From Symbiodinium microadriaticum (Eukaryota; Sar; Dinophyceae; Suessiales; Symbiodiniaceae): 64,000 nt of DNA. Location of the stretch: assembly GCA_001939145.1 (NCBI GenBank), contig LSRX01000047.1, positions 402,221-466,220 on the forward strand, written 5' to 3'. Positions within the stretch are counted from its first letter, which is position 1. Each line of letters starts with the position of its first letter. The notes under the pieces were generated by a model. The model saw nothing but the letters and a program-made list of their open reading frames with translations. It did not search any database and was not told where the DNA came from. The position numbers were made by a program, and so were the translations under genes. Of this stretch, positions 40,314 to 53,500 are shown one piece after another.

Positions 40314-40428
40314 TATAGTAAACCCCAAAAAGTTGGAAACCAGATTAAGGACAACTAGTTCTGGGATTCCTTATACATTACTCTTAAGGATTGAGGCTAT
40401 TGGGTTTCCAACTTTTGGGGTTCTACTG
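40314..40428. mobile_element. MITE-like element, family D copy 2
   Basis: AGTAAACCCCAAAAAGTTGG continues AAACC and is mirrored by GGTTTCCAACTTTTGGGGTT. Same core as 19158. Confidence 0.82.
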
Positions 40429-40589
40429 CAGTTAAGTATTATGCCCTAAATCGTGTTAGGGCTCCGACTGTAACGTAACGTTCAAAAACACACCTTATAT
40501 TATGTTAGGGGTCCTACTGTAATTTAATGGTAAGGAAAGGGGTCCTACTATTTTTTCACTTATAGTCATAGTCGTTTGCTTAAGGGATC

Positions 40590-40960
40590 TGGACGGTTTG
40601 GGACCCTAAACCCTGTAGGTCCCTTAAAGGAACCCTGAACCTTATAGATCCCTTAAAGGAACCTTTACGGATCCCTAAACCTAAACCCTACCTATAGATC
40701 CCATTTTGTTTAAAGGAACCCTTAAGGAACCCTAAACCGATGGATCACATTTTTGTTGAAAGGAACCCTCCCGTATAGATCGCTTAACGGAACCCGCAAG
40801 GAGCCCCGAACCCTATAGATCCCTTTCAGATCCCTTGACGGAGCCCTTAAAGAAGCCTCTCTTAACACTATAGATCCCTGATAGATCGGTTATTAAAGGA
40901 ACCCTGAAGGAAGCCTCTCTTATAGATCCCTTAAAGGGACCTTTAAGGAACCCTTTAAAG
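40590..40960. repeat. degenerate TATAGATCCCTTAAAGGAACC repeats
   Basis: Seven or more copies of TATAGATCCCTT and AAAGGAACCC at irregular spacing. Each contains the small palindrome CCTTAAAGG. Confidence 0.82.
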
Positions 40961-41510
40961 GAGTCTAAACCCTAAACCCAAACACGTAAACCCTAAACCC
41001 CTAGACCACGAACCCTTTAAAGGAGTCTAAACCCTAAACCCTAACACCTAAACCCTAAACCCCTAAGCCCCCAAACCCCTAGACCCCTGAACCCTAAACC
41101 CCTAAACTCTAAACCCCTAAACCACTAACCCCCTAAACCCCTAACCCTTAAAAGGAGTCTGGGAATGTCCGGCCCCTAAACCCTAAACCCCTAAACCCCT
41201 AAGCCCCCTAACCCCCTTTAAAGGAGTCTGGGAATGTCCGGCCAGGACATCACCGCTTTGGTCTTATGGCCGGCCTTCGGCCACGGGATCGAGCTGGAGG
41301 TTGCGGTGTAGGGCTTTGGGGGTTTAGGGCTTTGGGGGTTTAGGGTTTAAGGTTTTAGGGTTTAGGGTTTAGGGTTTTAGGGTTTAAGGTTTTAGGGTTT
41401 AAGGTTTTAGGGTTTAAGGTTTTAGGGTTAAGGTTTTAGGGTTTAGGGTTTGGGGTTTAGGGCTGAGGGTTTAGGGTTGAGGGCTTAGGGTTTAATTAGG
41501 GCATAGGGCT
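40960..41510. repeat. opposed telomere-like arrays around a short core
   Basis: CCCTAAA array (40965-41215), a core of about 90 bases with GTCTGGGAATGTCCGGCC repeated at 41157 and 41225, then a TTTAGGG array (41305-41510). Confidence 0.9.
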
Positions 41511-42660
41511 TAAACGGTGTCTTATTTAGGGGCTCCTGTATGAGATGGGTCCTGTGGGATTGGATCTTGTTTTGAGGTTTCAGAGGGGTGAAGCTATTTT
41601 TTGATTCACATACGGGCTGCTTCTTCTTCTTCTTCTTGTTATCGTTGTTGTTGTTTTCGGGCTTGCCGGGTTATCAGGGCTGCAGCTACTGTCGCGTATC
41701 CTGCGGTTCATTCCTTATAGGGTTCGGGGCGTTTGGAGGTGAAAAGTCGAGGGTTTATGGTTTGGACGGTTCGGTTTGGCGTCTTTAGGAGTGGAAAGCA
41801 CAACCCGATTCGTTTGACCAACATTACCTAGACTATACCACTCCGGTGATTTGAGTCGTAATCCATAAAAAATAAAGGTATTCAATTGGATACTGCCCCC
41901 ACTCAGTAACGTTGAGTAATATTCATAATATGGATATATAATGCCCTTAATAGTAGCCCTATTATCGACGGTTACTGGATGGGGGGGAGTACCCAAGGAG
42001 TTCGGCTCGTGGGCTTAGGATTTGCGATTGGGCAGTTTGGGCGAGTTGGGAGTTGCAGGATTTTGGGCATGGGATTAGGGTTTAGGGTTTAGGGTAGGTC
42101 AGGCTTTGTGTTTGCCACGCTTTGGGCTTCACTTGACCTAGCGATGGTCTTTCGCATGAGTTCTCTTACTATGCTCCCTTTACCAAGGTTACTCTACAGT
42201 ATAAGACCATTGGCTTCCGCCATGACCGACCTGCAAATAGAAGTATTGGGTACTTGGGCAATTAACCCTGAACCCAAAGATACCGTACCTGTGGGCTCCT
42301 ACTGGATAGTATTCAAGGTAGTTCTTGGTCTCCAAAACCTAAGCCGCCAACCCGCAAGCCATTTTGTTTAGGGGTTAGGGTTTAAGATATAAGTTTAGTG
42401 TTGAGGGCCTAGGGTTTAGAGTTTATAGGGCCTAGTGCTTCCCCAGTGCACACTCAGAACCCCAAACCGTTTTCGTCCTTCGGGTTTCAAGTCTACAAGG
42501 TTTGGGGTTTATGGTCTACAGGGTGTACTCTAAACATCTATGAGCCCTAAGCCCTCTAGGAAACCTCATCGGGGCCCGAAAGCCATTGTCATTTTAGGGG
42601 TCTGAATCTTATAACCTCGATATCAACTCAGTAAAATACACCCGAAAGCCCTCTTCTCAT
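41510..42660. other. no gene identified
   Basis: A unique stretch with a CTT microsatellite (41620-41640), a small palindrome ACTCAGTAACGTTGAGT and open frames (41588-41788, 41715-41996 minus, 42108-42371) lacking recognised motifs. Confidence 0.4.
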
Positions 42661-42679
42661 GTTTCATGACCCCCCCAAT

Positions 42680-42965
42680 CCCCTAAACTCAAAAACTCCA
42701 AACCCTAAACCCACAACCCCCTAAACTCAAAAACTCTAAACCCTAAACCCCTAAACTCAAAAACTCTAAACCCTGAGGAGCCGGAGGCACGGTTTGGGGT
42801 TTAGGGTTTGCGTTTAGGTTTAGGATTGAGGGTTTAGGGGTTTAGGGTTTAGGGTTTAGGGGTTTGGGGGTTTAGGGGTTTAGGGTTTAGGGTTTAGGGG
42901 TTTGGGGGTTTAGGGGTTTAGGGTTTAGGGTTTAGGGTTTAGGGGTTTAGGGTTTAGGGTTGAGG
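42680..42965. repeat. opposed telomere-like arrays, core of about 20 bases
   Basis: Three direct copies of CCCTAAACTCAAAAACTC-type units (42680-42776), a GC-rich core of about 20 bases, then a G-strand array of GGGGTTTAGGGTTTAGGG (42793-42965). Confidence 0.9.
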
Positions 42966-43333
42966 CTTTGCTGGTTAAAAGGGTTACTGGTTTAGGGATT
43001 TGGATGAGGAGTCCATGTGCCAGCTCCCCGGGTGAAGGGCCTTCTTTGGAGCTTGGAAGCAGTACTACAGAGGCCTTGCCTTAGTAATTAAAAATTTTTT
43101 TGGGGGGGGCGGGGGGGGGAAATTGGTATGTAAACTAAATAAGGAACCCTAAGGACACATCGGTAATTCTTCAACCTTCTTCAACAACAGGATTCAGACA
43201 CGTTGGGTGCATGGGCTTCGTTTAGGGTTTAGGGTTTACGTTCGGTCAACCAAGTCGCAGACATTGCAAACTTCTACTTTTCGAGAACGGGTAATCGGTC
43301 CTCAACCTGAATCCTTGGAATTTCCTTTGCGCA

Positions 43334-43440
43334 GTGGCTTCTGATATAATATTCCTGCATCACCTTAAGGATCCTAAACTACGGGAGTCATGGTTTATTC
43401 CTTTTTATGGGTAACGCAGGATTCATATCATCAACAGTAG
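43334..43440. mobile_element. MITE-like element, family A copy 2
   Basis: TTCTGATATAATATTCCTGC (left) mirrors GCAGGATTCATATCATCAAC (right), with TAAACTACGGGAGTCATGGT inside. Compared with copy 1 it has a longer loop. Confidence 0.75.
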
Positions 43441-43479
43441 TGGCTGATAGATCCTGAATAGTTCCTTGCGCCACTTTGT

Positions 43480-46110
43480 ACTGTGGAGTTCCGGTATCAA
43501 GGAAACCCCCAACCCCTGCATATTTCTAAGGCATTGACATTTTTGGACAGTGACAGGCATGATCATAATCAGACAAGGCGGTTATCAAAACAAGCCAGCT
43601 TTCCTCTTGGGTTCAGAGTGTCAGCAAGCATGCCAGGCATGAGAAGCCGCCAAGGCCTACGGCTGCGGCGCCAGAGTCGTCGCCTTTTGAATGTTTTATG
43701 CGTTTCAAGCGGGTCTTGCTCTAAACCCTCAAATCCCAATACCCACACCATCAAACCTCACACTCTAAGCCCTGGCCCCTCCTATAAAAACTCCTGCGAA
43801 TGCGCAGGTTTGGGGAGGCATTGACTTAGACTTACTATGCCCCAGATGAACTTGACAGGTATGGAATTCCCATGACTGACTTCAGGGCATGCGCAGTTGG
43901 AGAACAGGTGGGCTCTGAAGTAGTACCCAAAGCTCTAAATCCTAAGCCCTATTCCCTGCAGTTTGACGGAGGGACCCGAGGGCCGCGAGTGGACCAGCTC
44001 TTTTAAAACTAAGCTAAGATGAAGTTCGGGTCTGAATCGTCAGTAATACTATTCCTTAGCCTTCTCTATGACATACTAGAGCATGACCCTTCTCAAACTA
44101 CTATGGTTTTTTTTCCCAACCGAACCTTACAACAATTTATAGAACCCCTAGATGAAAGCTTTTCGAGCTACCCCAGCATTACCTAGTTTCAACGCCCACG
44201 TAGAGCTTCTGTCTGACTTCTACATAATCAGGTAGAGGGTTTCGGGTCTAGACAAATTCAGGGTGTAGGTTTGGGTTTAAGGTTCTTTTTGCGGCTCAGA
44301 TTACGAGCATCCACAACCTCATGTACTTCAAACCTGGCGAGTCCTAGACCCTGAAACCGCGAGCCGCCCTGAACCCTAAGCCCTTAACCCCTAACCCTAA
44401 GCCCTTAACCTTTTTATATCTGAGCCCGTAACCCTAAACCAGAAGCCCGAACACAGGGGCCTTGAAGTTCGCGATACCGAGGCCGCTCAAATCTAAACAC
44501 CAAAGCCGAAAGAGCAAGACCTGAGCTTTCAATGATGACTGTCACGCACTGCACCGCCTCTTGCTGCCTTGGGTTTCGAATTCGGGTATGACTGTTTCGG
44601 TTCAGCGTATGTTTCCATTCATTGTTCAAGTCATCCATTAAATATTTGCACCCGGCTAAGGCTAAATCACGGTGCAGGCTGGACATGACTCGTTCCCCGT
44701 GGCCGACAGCTGGCACAAGCCTTAGTGCGAGTTGGGCTAGCTGAACTGCGCCATGTCACCGGCGGCCGCAGTTGTTTGTTTTGTGCTTCTTGCTACTGCT
44801 ATGAATCGACCTCACGACGTCGTAGACGGGGTGGCCGTTAGTTCGCTACTCAGTTAGATAGTCAGGTCGGTCAGCCAAGATGAATACAGTGATGCAGATG
44901 ATCCCGATGACGATCCTGATTATGACTTTGGTGGCGATTATGGTCGTGATGGTGGCGATGAGGGCCGAGATTGTGTTGATGATCACGTTGAGGCATAAGG
45001 AATGCGCTTTGCACAACAGGCCTGGGTGGTCAAGCTAGCGGTGAAGATGCCATTGATGAAGATGATGCTGAGAACGACCGTAATGATGCTGTCGTGGCTG
45101 GTGTTCCGCTCGGAGAGAAAGATGCGATAATCGCTGCGCATCGGGGGCTGAGGATGGGCATCCCTAAACCCTAAACCCTAAAACCCTAAACCTTTCCTGT
45201 CGGAACACCCCCGTCGTTCATCCACTGCAGCCCTGTGGCGCATCAGCATTAGGATCCCAAGGTTTGCGAGAAATGGGGAGACGCCCAGCCCTGATCAGCC
45301 AATATCAATTGAGTAAAGATTCTGAACCCCTAAACCGCTAAACCCTAAACCCCTAAACCGCTAAACCCCTAAACCCCTAAAACCAGACCCGGGAGGTTGT
45401 TTCTTGGCCTACGCTACTCCCTGAACCCGGGCCCGAATCTTTAGCTCCAAACCCTGAGCCCTACTGTTTAGGGTTTAGGGTTTAGGGTTCCTAAACTACA
45501 CGCTACACCCCGTACTGTGGCCTGAACTCCTCGTTTTTAGGGTGGACCTCTGAATTGAAAAGCAAAGTCAAGTCAATCAGGGCTGGGTGCCGCCTGCGCT
45601 AAGCAGGGCTTCCCAAATCCCGGAGATGCAGTGCGAATTGCAAAAGCAACATTCTGGAGCACAAGCACAGAAGTACCCGGGGGGGGGGGCATGGTTCTTA
45701 CACTGCCAGAGGTTGTTTCGGATTGCTCTAGGTTTCCTTCAGAGTCTTGCAGCCGATGCATGCAGGATTCGTTGTTGAGTAAGCTAGGGACTGTTTGAAT
45801 CCTGAGCTGGTTTCCGAAAGGCTGGAACCTTCAAAAACTCAGAGATGCTAATGCGGCGACCCTCAACCAACCCTGACCTCTGAGCCCTAAAATCGCAAAG
45901 CCGAGCCCTGTAAAACGCAATCCTCGAGGATTCGTCCTGCCTTCACACCGGGACTTTAGCTGTTTCCCCATTGCTGCTAAGCAGCATGGTCGTATCCGGC
46001 ATGGCATGAGCGCCTTTGGTTACAGGCTGCAGAGTTTGGTCTGAACCGGGATCAAGTTCGAAAGGTTTGTGGGCCTTGGCCTCTGTTGGAAGGTCTGTTT
46101 CCTGCTGTCG
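43480..46110. other. mixed unique sequence, no gene assembled
   Basis: Coding-like patches: about 43838-43906 (YAPDELDRYGIPMTDF, then CAG|GTGGGC) and acidic GAT-rich frames at 44878-45130. CCCTAAA units lie near 45160-45190 and 45320-45385. No patch matches a family I can name, so no CDS is called. Confidence 0.35.
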
Positions 46111-46111
46111 G

Positions 46112-46204
46112 GTGCTAGATATGTATGTATGTATGTATGTAGGTAGGTAGGTAGGTAGGTAGGTAGGTAGGCCGGTAGGTATGTATGTATATGTATGTAG
46201 GTAT
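46112..46204. repeat. ATGT / AGGT tetranucleotide microsatellite
   Basis: TATG repeats, then TAGG, then TATG, leading into the 6-base satellite. Confidence 0.93.
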
Positions 46205-46782
<578 letters not shown>

Positions 46783-47020
46783 TGTATATATATATATATG
46801 TGTGTATATATTTACAGACACACATACATATACATACACACATACATATACATACACACATATACACATATATATATATAATTATATATATATACGTGAA
46901 TAAACATATATATATATATTGCTATATTGCCTCATTTGTACAATGCATATGTACAGACATGTTCTAGACCTTCATAGTTGTGTATGTGTGTATGTGTATA
47001 TATATATATATATGTAAAAT
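46783..47020. repeat. TA/CACATA-rich flank of the satellite
   Basis: TA runs, CATACA units and another GTATGTGTATA patch (46980-47012). Confidence 0.85.
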
Positions 47021-47373
47021 TTTTATATTCACATATAAACGAAGACGCACAGACAAACATAGACAGGATTGTTAAGCAGTGCCGTGCAAGTCTTGGGTGG
47101 TTTATTCTGCAGCATCCTGCACGAACAGGGGCTTTACCTGTCAACCCCAAAGAGACGAACCGAACAAAACATGGATTCAGGGGTTCGGTTCTAGGGTAGA
47201 GCTAGAATCTAGAATCTTGGATAAACGGCCGCTGAACCATGCATAGTACGATTTTGGGCCATATGATACTTGGCTGTCTTGGGCTGTAAAGCAAGCCCTA
47301 ACAACCCTTTTTGACCCCAATCTGCGGGATGCTAAATACATGTCACCAAAGCCCATCCAAAGCCCTTACTGTC

Positions 47374-47483
47374 ATATGGGTATTTGTCTAAACAAAGGTC
47401 CCTTTTAGGGTCCTTTTTTTATAAGGGTCCCGTACTATCTTGGGGACCGAGAAACGGACCCTACTTTAGAGAGCTACCCATAT
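47374..47483. mobile_element. MITE-like element, family E copy 2
   Basis: ATATGGGTATTTGTCTAAAC faces AGAGAGCTACCCATAT, and GGTCCCTTTTAGGGTCC faces GGACCG...GGACCC. It shares CTTTAGAGAGCTACCCATAT with sequence near 58.58 kb. Confidence 0.68.
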
Positions 47484-48074
47484 CTTTTATCTTCAGCTTA
47501 CATCCTACACCTGTGAAACCCGAATAGGGCAAAATAGATCCCAAACCTCACAACGTCCCAAAGTCCATCTCCATACCGGCAGACCCCACCTTAAATCAAA
47601 TTAGAGCCTGAATGTGGGATGCCTTATGACTGGATTTTTGAGTTTCTGGGTAAGTAAGTACTCTTCGCGCCTATGCCGGAGTTTTACGTCAGCCGATGTC
47701 TTCCCACTTGGGCCCAAAGTTGCCCTGCTGGCTTGTGCTCTTCCAGTCCTTCCAGTTTGGGGTTTAGGGTTGTAAACACCTAAAACTCGGAGGGGATAAA
47801 AACAGGGTTGCTGCAGCCTACCTTTCTATAGGCTATATAGGGTTCAGGGCTTAGGCCCCGCCCAGAAGATCCACTAGACTAGACCTTCTTCCACTCGAAC
47901 CTACCTTTTTATGTAGTCGGGATCATGCACAGGGGTTTTGCCCAAAGAGTCCCGTTCTTGCGGCGGAACTCGAGGCAGCTATCCATCAAAGATGTTGTGG
48001 TTTAGGGTTAGGGTTTAGTTAGGATTTAGGGGTTTAGGGTTCAGGGTTAAGGGATTGATGAGCACCTTTCCCAC

Positions 48075-48147
48075 AGCCAGCAGACGTGACCGCTCAAGAA
48101 GCGTTTGTTGCGCTCGGCACGCTCGCCAGTGCAAGCCCCCTGCTCGG
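48075..48147 (+). CDS. exon-like segment, possible helical-repeat fragment
   Basis: The good acceptor CACCTTTCCCACAG is followed by ADVTAQEAFVALGTLASASP and then CTCGG|GTTTAGG, where the donor is the start of a telomere-like unit. 'FVALGTL' recalls the end of ARM/PUL-type helical domains, but the match is too short to name. Confidence 0.33.
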
Positions 48148-48299
48148 GTTTAGGAATATTGAGCTTTATGGGTTTAAGGGTCTGAGTTCCGGTTTTTTTG
48201 CTAGAAAGTGCAATTTTGGGGAAAGTTTTAAGTCTGAAAGGTTTCGATATATTGGGGTTTGGGTTTGGGGTTTTGGGCTTAGGAAGTGTGAGGATAATT

Positions 48300-48740
48300 A
48301 GCCTAAAGGGCGCCGGCCCCAAAGAGCAGACCATCTCCCGTCCGAGCTCGCATTTCTCAAGCGCGGGCCCTGTTATGTCCTGGACGAGTCAACACCAGCT
48401 TTAACGGCCTCCATGCTGTGGTCATAATCACTTTGATAAAGGGGGTTATGAATCAGAGGTCTGCATCAGGCCCTGTCAACCTTCCATTGCCGCGGTTTCA
48501 TGTTTATGGAGTAGCACGTGACTGGAGAAAACTATGATGAAATCCTAGATGTTCTCGTCTTTGGATCTCCTCTGCCGCAGCGAACTCAGTCGAGGACATT
48601 TCTGCTATACACCACTACTGCAGCTTATTCTACGTCCCAATGTTCCATTTCTTGTGCTGAGCGGAAGGGTTTGGAAGACGTGAGAGCTGGGTTTAAGGTA
48701 ACTTGTGTGGCGACGGCTTGAATATAATGCCCGCATTGAT
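48300..48740 (+). other. repeat-free stretch with coding-like patches
   Basis: Patches reading HLPSELAFLKRGPCYVLDES (about 48328-48390) and LPLPRFHVYGVARDW (about 48478-48525), in different frames, follow the exon-like segment at 48075. No family or continuous model. Confidence 0.28.
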
Positions 48741-49083
48741 CCTGTTGATGAGGTTCTTGGAGCCAAGAGGGAGAAAGGGAAGGAGAACGGGGCGCAGCAA
48801 TACAATATTGGTAATAAGAATTGATGGTTTCTCATTATAGTCGTTACATAGTCAGACTATAACTATAACATAGCCCCCCCTAAACCCTAAACCCTAAACC
48901 CTAACCCTAAACCCAAGCCCCGTTCCGAGTATTCAGACCCCATTTCAGGATGGGTCGAATCGCGTGACAGACAAGCGAGGAAGGATGGATGGATGTTTTG
49001 CCGGATGCTTCTACATGGTCTTGCGACTTGGTTGAGGGTTTAAGGGCTTAAATGGTTTAATTTAAGGATATAGGGTTTATTAT

Positions 49084-49122
49084 AGGTGAGAAAGAAAAAA
49101 AAATATATATATATATATATAA
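49084..49122. repeat. A-rich and AT microsatellite
   Basis: AAGAAAGAAAAAAAAA followed by AT dinucleotides. Confidence 0.85.
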
Positions 49123-49490
49123 ACCAAAACCTAAACTGGTTCTTGCAAGCCTGCCTCACGTGATGCGTGCACTGGTGGTCGCAGCAACAGCTCGAATTTC
49201 CCCCAAGTGGGCTCCCCGGCGGTATCGGGTTCGAGGAACAAGAAGTCTGCGTGGTTCAGGGATTTAGCTGTCGATCTTTCGGCGCAATAGCCTGGACATT
49301 CTGCCCTTTGGACGTGTCTACAGTTGTTGCATTTTCGTCCATTTACTTCACAGCACGAAGATCTAAATTTTTGAGCTACACCGCTACCCTAAACCCGAAA
49401 CCCTGAATCCTAGACCCTAAATCCTAAGCCCTAAACCCCAAAAGCCGGAGCTTTGATTACGAGGCGTCCAGTCCCGAAACCGTAAGAAAC

Positions 49491-49583
49491 AGGCCTAAAT
49501 AGTTACCGACATGATTCGGCTCCTGCTTACAATTGTACTATAAAGGAAGCCAAAACTCCATTCTAGTTATTAGGGCCCCTACA
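49491..49583. mobile_element. MITE-like element, family B copy 6
   Basis: AGGCCTAAATAGTTACCGA on the left; TTCTAGTTATTAGGGCCCCT on the right. The interior is diverged. Confidence 0.6.
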
Positions 49584-50519
49584 TTGCACCTTGAACCTCA
49601 AAGACTCTATACTCAGCGGGGACACGGCTTCGGCGATGACCTGGTGTTGTCCAAAGACCTTGCCCGGCATCCAGACCTGCAACTTCAGGAGTCCGTGATC
49701 CGTTGACCCTGACGACTGAAATTCGCATTAAAGTGCTTGGGCTTGAGACTTGAGGATTTAGTGCACTAAAGTTGTTGATTCGGGGGTCTGGGTTTCTGCT
49801 CCAACATATAAGCTTGAACATAGAGCCTACAGTACTTTTGTCCAAACCATGTCCTAAATGAGAAGGCCCCCCCTATTGCATTCAACAAGAGCAGCAACAA
49901 CATTCGGAAGAATGACAATTCTGATCTGCGGTTTCAGGGTTAAGGTCTTTTAGAATTTAGGGTTGAACCTCGTAGATACCAGGGACAATTGGAGTAGTTT
50001 TATGCACCTGCACCATGGGCAGTGCGAAGCCTTCTTAAACTCCGTTGACACAAGATGAAAATCCAGATCGCAGTATCAGCCTCTAATAAACCCTAAGCCC
50101 GAAACCGTCAACATCTATATATCAGACGAAACCAAAATCGAGGGAGATCGCGAATGGCAGTGCAATCATGTAGGAAGCAGCCAAGAATGCAGTGGCTGCT
50201 GTATATCTACAGGAGATCCGGCTAGCAGTAGCGATGCTAGTGATAATCATTCCTTTGCTGCTGTTCTGTCACAGCGCAGAATTCTCGAACATATCCGCAA
50301 CTTGTCAAGTTGCCAGCATCTCAAGTTTTCAAGCCTGCATTGGCTCTACCGTCGCCACAAAGCCTGTTTGGTTCATCCCTCTGAACACCCTGGGGTTGAG
50401 GGTTTAGGATTGAATGAAAATGCTGGGGCTGGATGTCGGCCTGTGGGTTCAGTTTCAATGTCCTCCGTGGTCGAAAATTCAAGCCGGCTGGACGAGGTAT
50501 CAAAAATCTGAGTTTCGGG

Positions 50520-53500
50520 AATACACATGGTACCTATTCTTCTATCAATCTTCATCCTTTTTGTTGAATAAAAAAATTAATTACAGAAAAACGAATTCTG
50601 AAAAAGATATCATAGAATATGACTTCTCAAGAATAAATGAATATATATTGATAAGAATTTAGATATAAATCTAAATATCTCCTAAAAATAAATATCTTAA
50701 GATAATATATTAAAATGATTCTATCTAGAATTATATATTCAAAATTTCATTTTCTTATTATATATTAGAGATGATTTCTATTTTTAAATTTAATTTTCTG
50801 AATATTATTGATTAATATTTATTTAATCTTTTTTTAAAAAATTATTTTATTGGAAGAAATAATCGATGTATTATTCTATATTCTGATTCTTTTAATTTGA
50901 TTTTTTTAAAAATTTGAATTATGAGAAGATATAGGTGATGATTTTGTTGTATATTCTGATTTTTGTATCTTGATATTTATATTTTTATATTTGTACTTTA
51001 TTCTATAGTATAATTTTAGAATTTATCTGATATTCGTAGTTTATTATTTAGGATTCTTATATATAAATTCTTCTTATTTTATATATATTAAAAGATATAG
51101 ATTAAACTTCTAATAATTTTCGATTATTGGAAGGTAATAGATAATATAATGGAAATAATGAAATTGAATTTTTATGCCGAGATAATAATTCTGATGGATT
51201 AAGATATTTTCTATTTTTCTCATATATTCTAATTCATATTTTTGATGGATGGGACGAAATTTTAAATTCGATTGAATTTTCATGGATTGAAAGCCGAGAA
51301 TTCCCACCCCTCTCTCCCTCGAAGATAGGGACTAATAGCTGCTAATGGCTAGAATATAGTAGATTGATTATATTAGAGCTAAGTTTTCGTGGATTATCTG
51401 GCTGGTAAGAGATAATAAATAGGTTCCCAGATTCTGATCGTGCCCATATCTAATATACCTATTCATCCAAAATCTAAGATTTTAAAATCTTGTTCATTCA
51501 CTAGAAAGCAGTAGCTAGTGACTTTGTCTGCTGCTTGCGGGTGGGACGGTCGGGCGGGCCGGCGCCAATAGCCGCTAAATGGCGCTATTAGGCGTTAAAT
51601 ATAATTAATTTAGCGGGGGGGTGCTTAGATTACGAAAGCGATTGGTTCTTGTAATCTAAGCATCCCGCCCCGCCAGATTAGTTGTATTTAGTGCCTAATA
51701 GCGCCATTTAACGGCTATTGCCGCCGGATCGCCCCACCCGGGCTGCCGGACGTGTTCTTTACAGTCGCTTGCTCATTTCGGAGATCCTGTTCGTGAAGTG
51801 CTCCGAGCTGGCTCTGCTCTGGATCGTTATATTAAGATCAGAGTAAGACAACACGGTCATAACACGGCCATATCCTGGCAATGTGGAGCTAAAGGTGCTG
51901 GCTGCATGTTTTTTTTTAGGGTGGGGGGGCGTTCTGGGGGCGGGGGGATGATTTATCAGAAATTATATGATATTAATATCTATAATTATTCATATTTGAT
52001 TTTTTAATTGTAATATTATGTCTAGAATAAAGGAAAGGTAATCGTATTTTAAAATAATATAGTATTTAAAATAATTCCGAATATATTTGATTATATCGAT
52101 AATATTTTGGAAATCTCGATCTGGATTCGAGGATTCGACAGGCAATTATATGAGGGACGATTTTTGGAGATTTTCGCTAAAGAATTTTCCGATTTATTTC
52201 TCCTTAGAATAAATATATAATATATAATCGTATAATCGTAGATTTCTATATTGGAATTTCGATGAAATAATGATTCTAATATTTTTAAATATCGAAATAA
52301 ATATTTAGCTTAAAAATTCGAATCGAAAAAAATTAGAATATATAAGTTCATATCTAGAAATTTAAAATTTGAGAGAAATTCATATTTATTATTTTCATAT
52401 ATAAATATAATATGCATATAGAAATTAAATATTAGATTCATATTTATAAATTATATTCCTTACAGAAATATCTTCGTTCGCGCCTCTTTCGCATAATTTC
52501 TACATAAATTCGCGTACGAAGAAAATTAAATAAATAAGAATAAGATTCTCTCAACATAATTCGAATTCAGAATTATCTCTTCAAGACGAAGATATTCATC
52601 TATCAATTAAGATTCAATTCTTATAAATTTCTAAATATTCCTCATATCGACATAGGAATCGTATAATTAATCTAAAAATATCAAATAAAGAATCTAAATC
52701 AGATGATATATTTCAAGCAAGATCTTATAGATAGAGAATATAGGTTTAGATAGCTCTCTAATAAAAAAATTCTTTGCCATATGACTATTTAAGATGATTT
52801 TATTAAATATTTTAATTTTCTAGATCTTTTTTCATTCTAATATTTTGCATAATTCGAAAACGATCTCCTAGAGATTTTCTTTTAGAAGATATTTCTGTTA
52901 TCATTTTCTAAAAGAAACCTAAAATATAATTTTTGAATTATTTTCTTTAGAAATGTCTTATCTTTTTTCCAATATCTAAATTAATCTTAAGAAGATAATC
53001 TTGAATAAATTTATTTTAATTCAATTCTTACCCATTATATCTAAATCTAACCTAAAATATTATCATAGAGCTATGACATTTTTGAATAGTTTTAAAATAA
53101 TTTTGCCTCCCTCCCGATATTTCAAAATAATTTCAAAAATAACGTCATAGAAATATATTAATTCGTAAAATCTTTCTCCTTAATCAAAAACGACTCATAG
53201 AATATTCTTAATTAAATAGAAATTTATTTCTTGCCAATTCTTAAAATAATTTAAAAATTTTCCTGCCTCATCTTTATCCAAAATATCTTTAAAATATAAT
53301 TTCATTTTTTTATCTTTATAGATATTTTTTTCATCATCTAGAAAGAAACTAATAATATATTATCTTAAATTATTCAAGAGAATTTCTTATTTCTTCTCAA
53401 TAACGAAAATAATTAAGAAAATAAATATCTTACGACAGAATCTATTTTTTCGAATTCGATAATATTTTTTTCATTTTCCAAAAAGAATCATCCAACTTAG

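Noticed and set aside
44293-44352. Short stretch reading AAQITSIHNLMYF, reminiscent of the end of tRNA-guanine transglycosylase
   Set aside because: Only about ten residues match loosely, the stop follows at once, no other motif of that enzyme was found nearby, and an alternative frame reads equally well.
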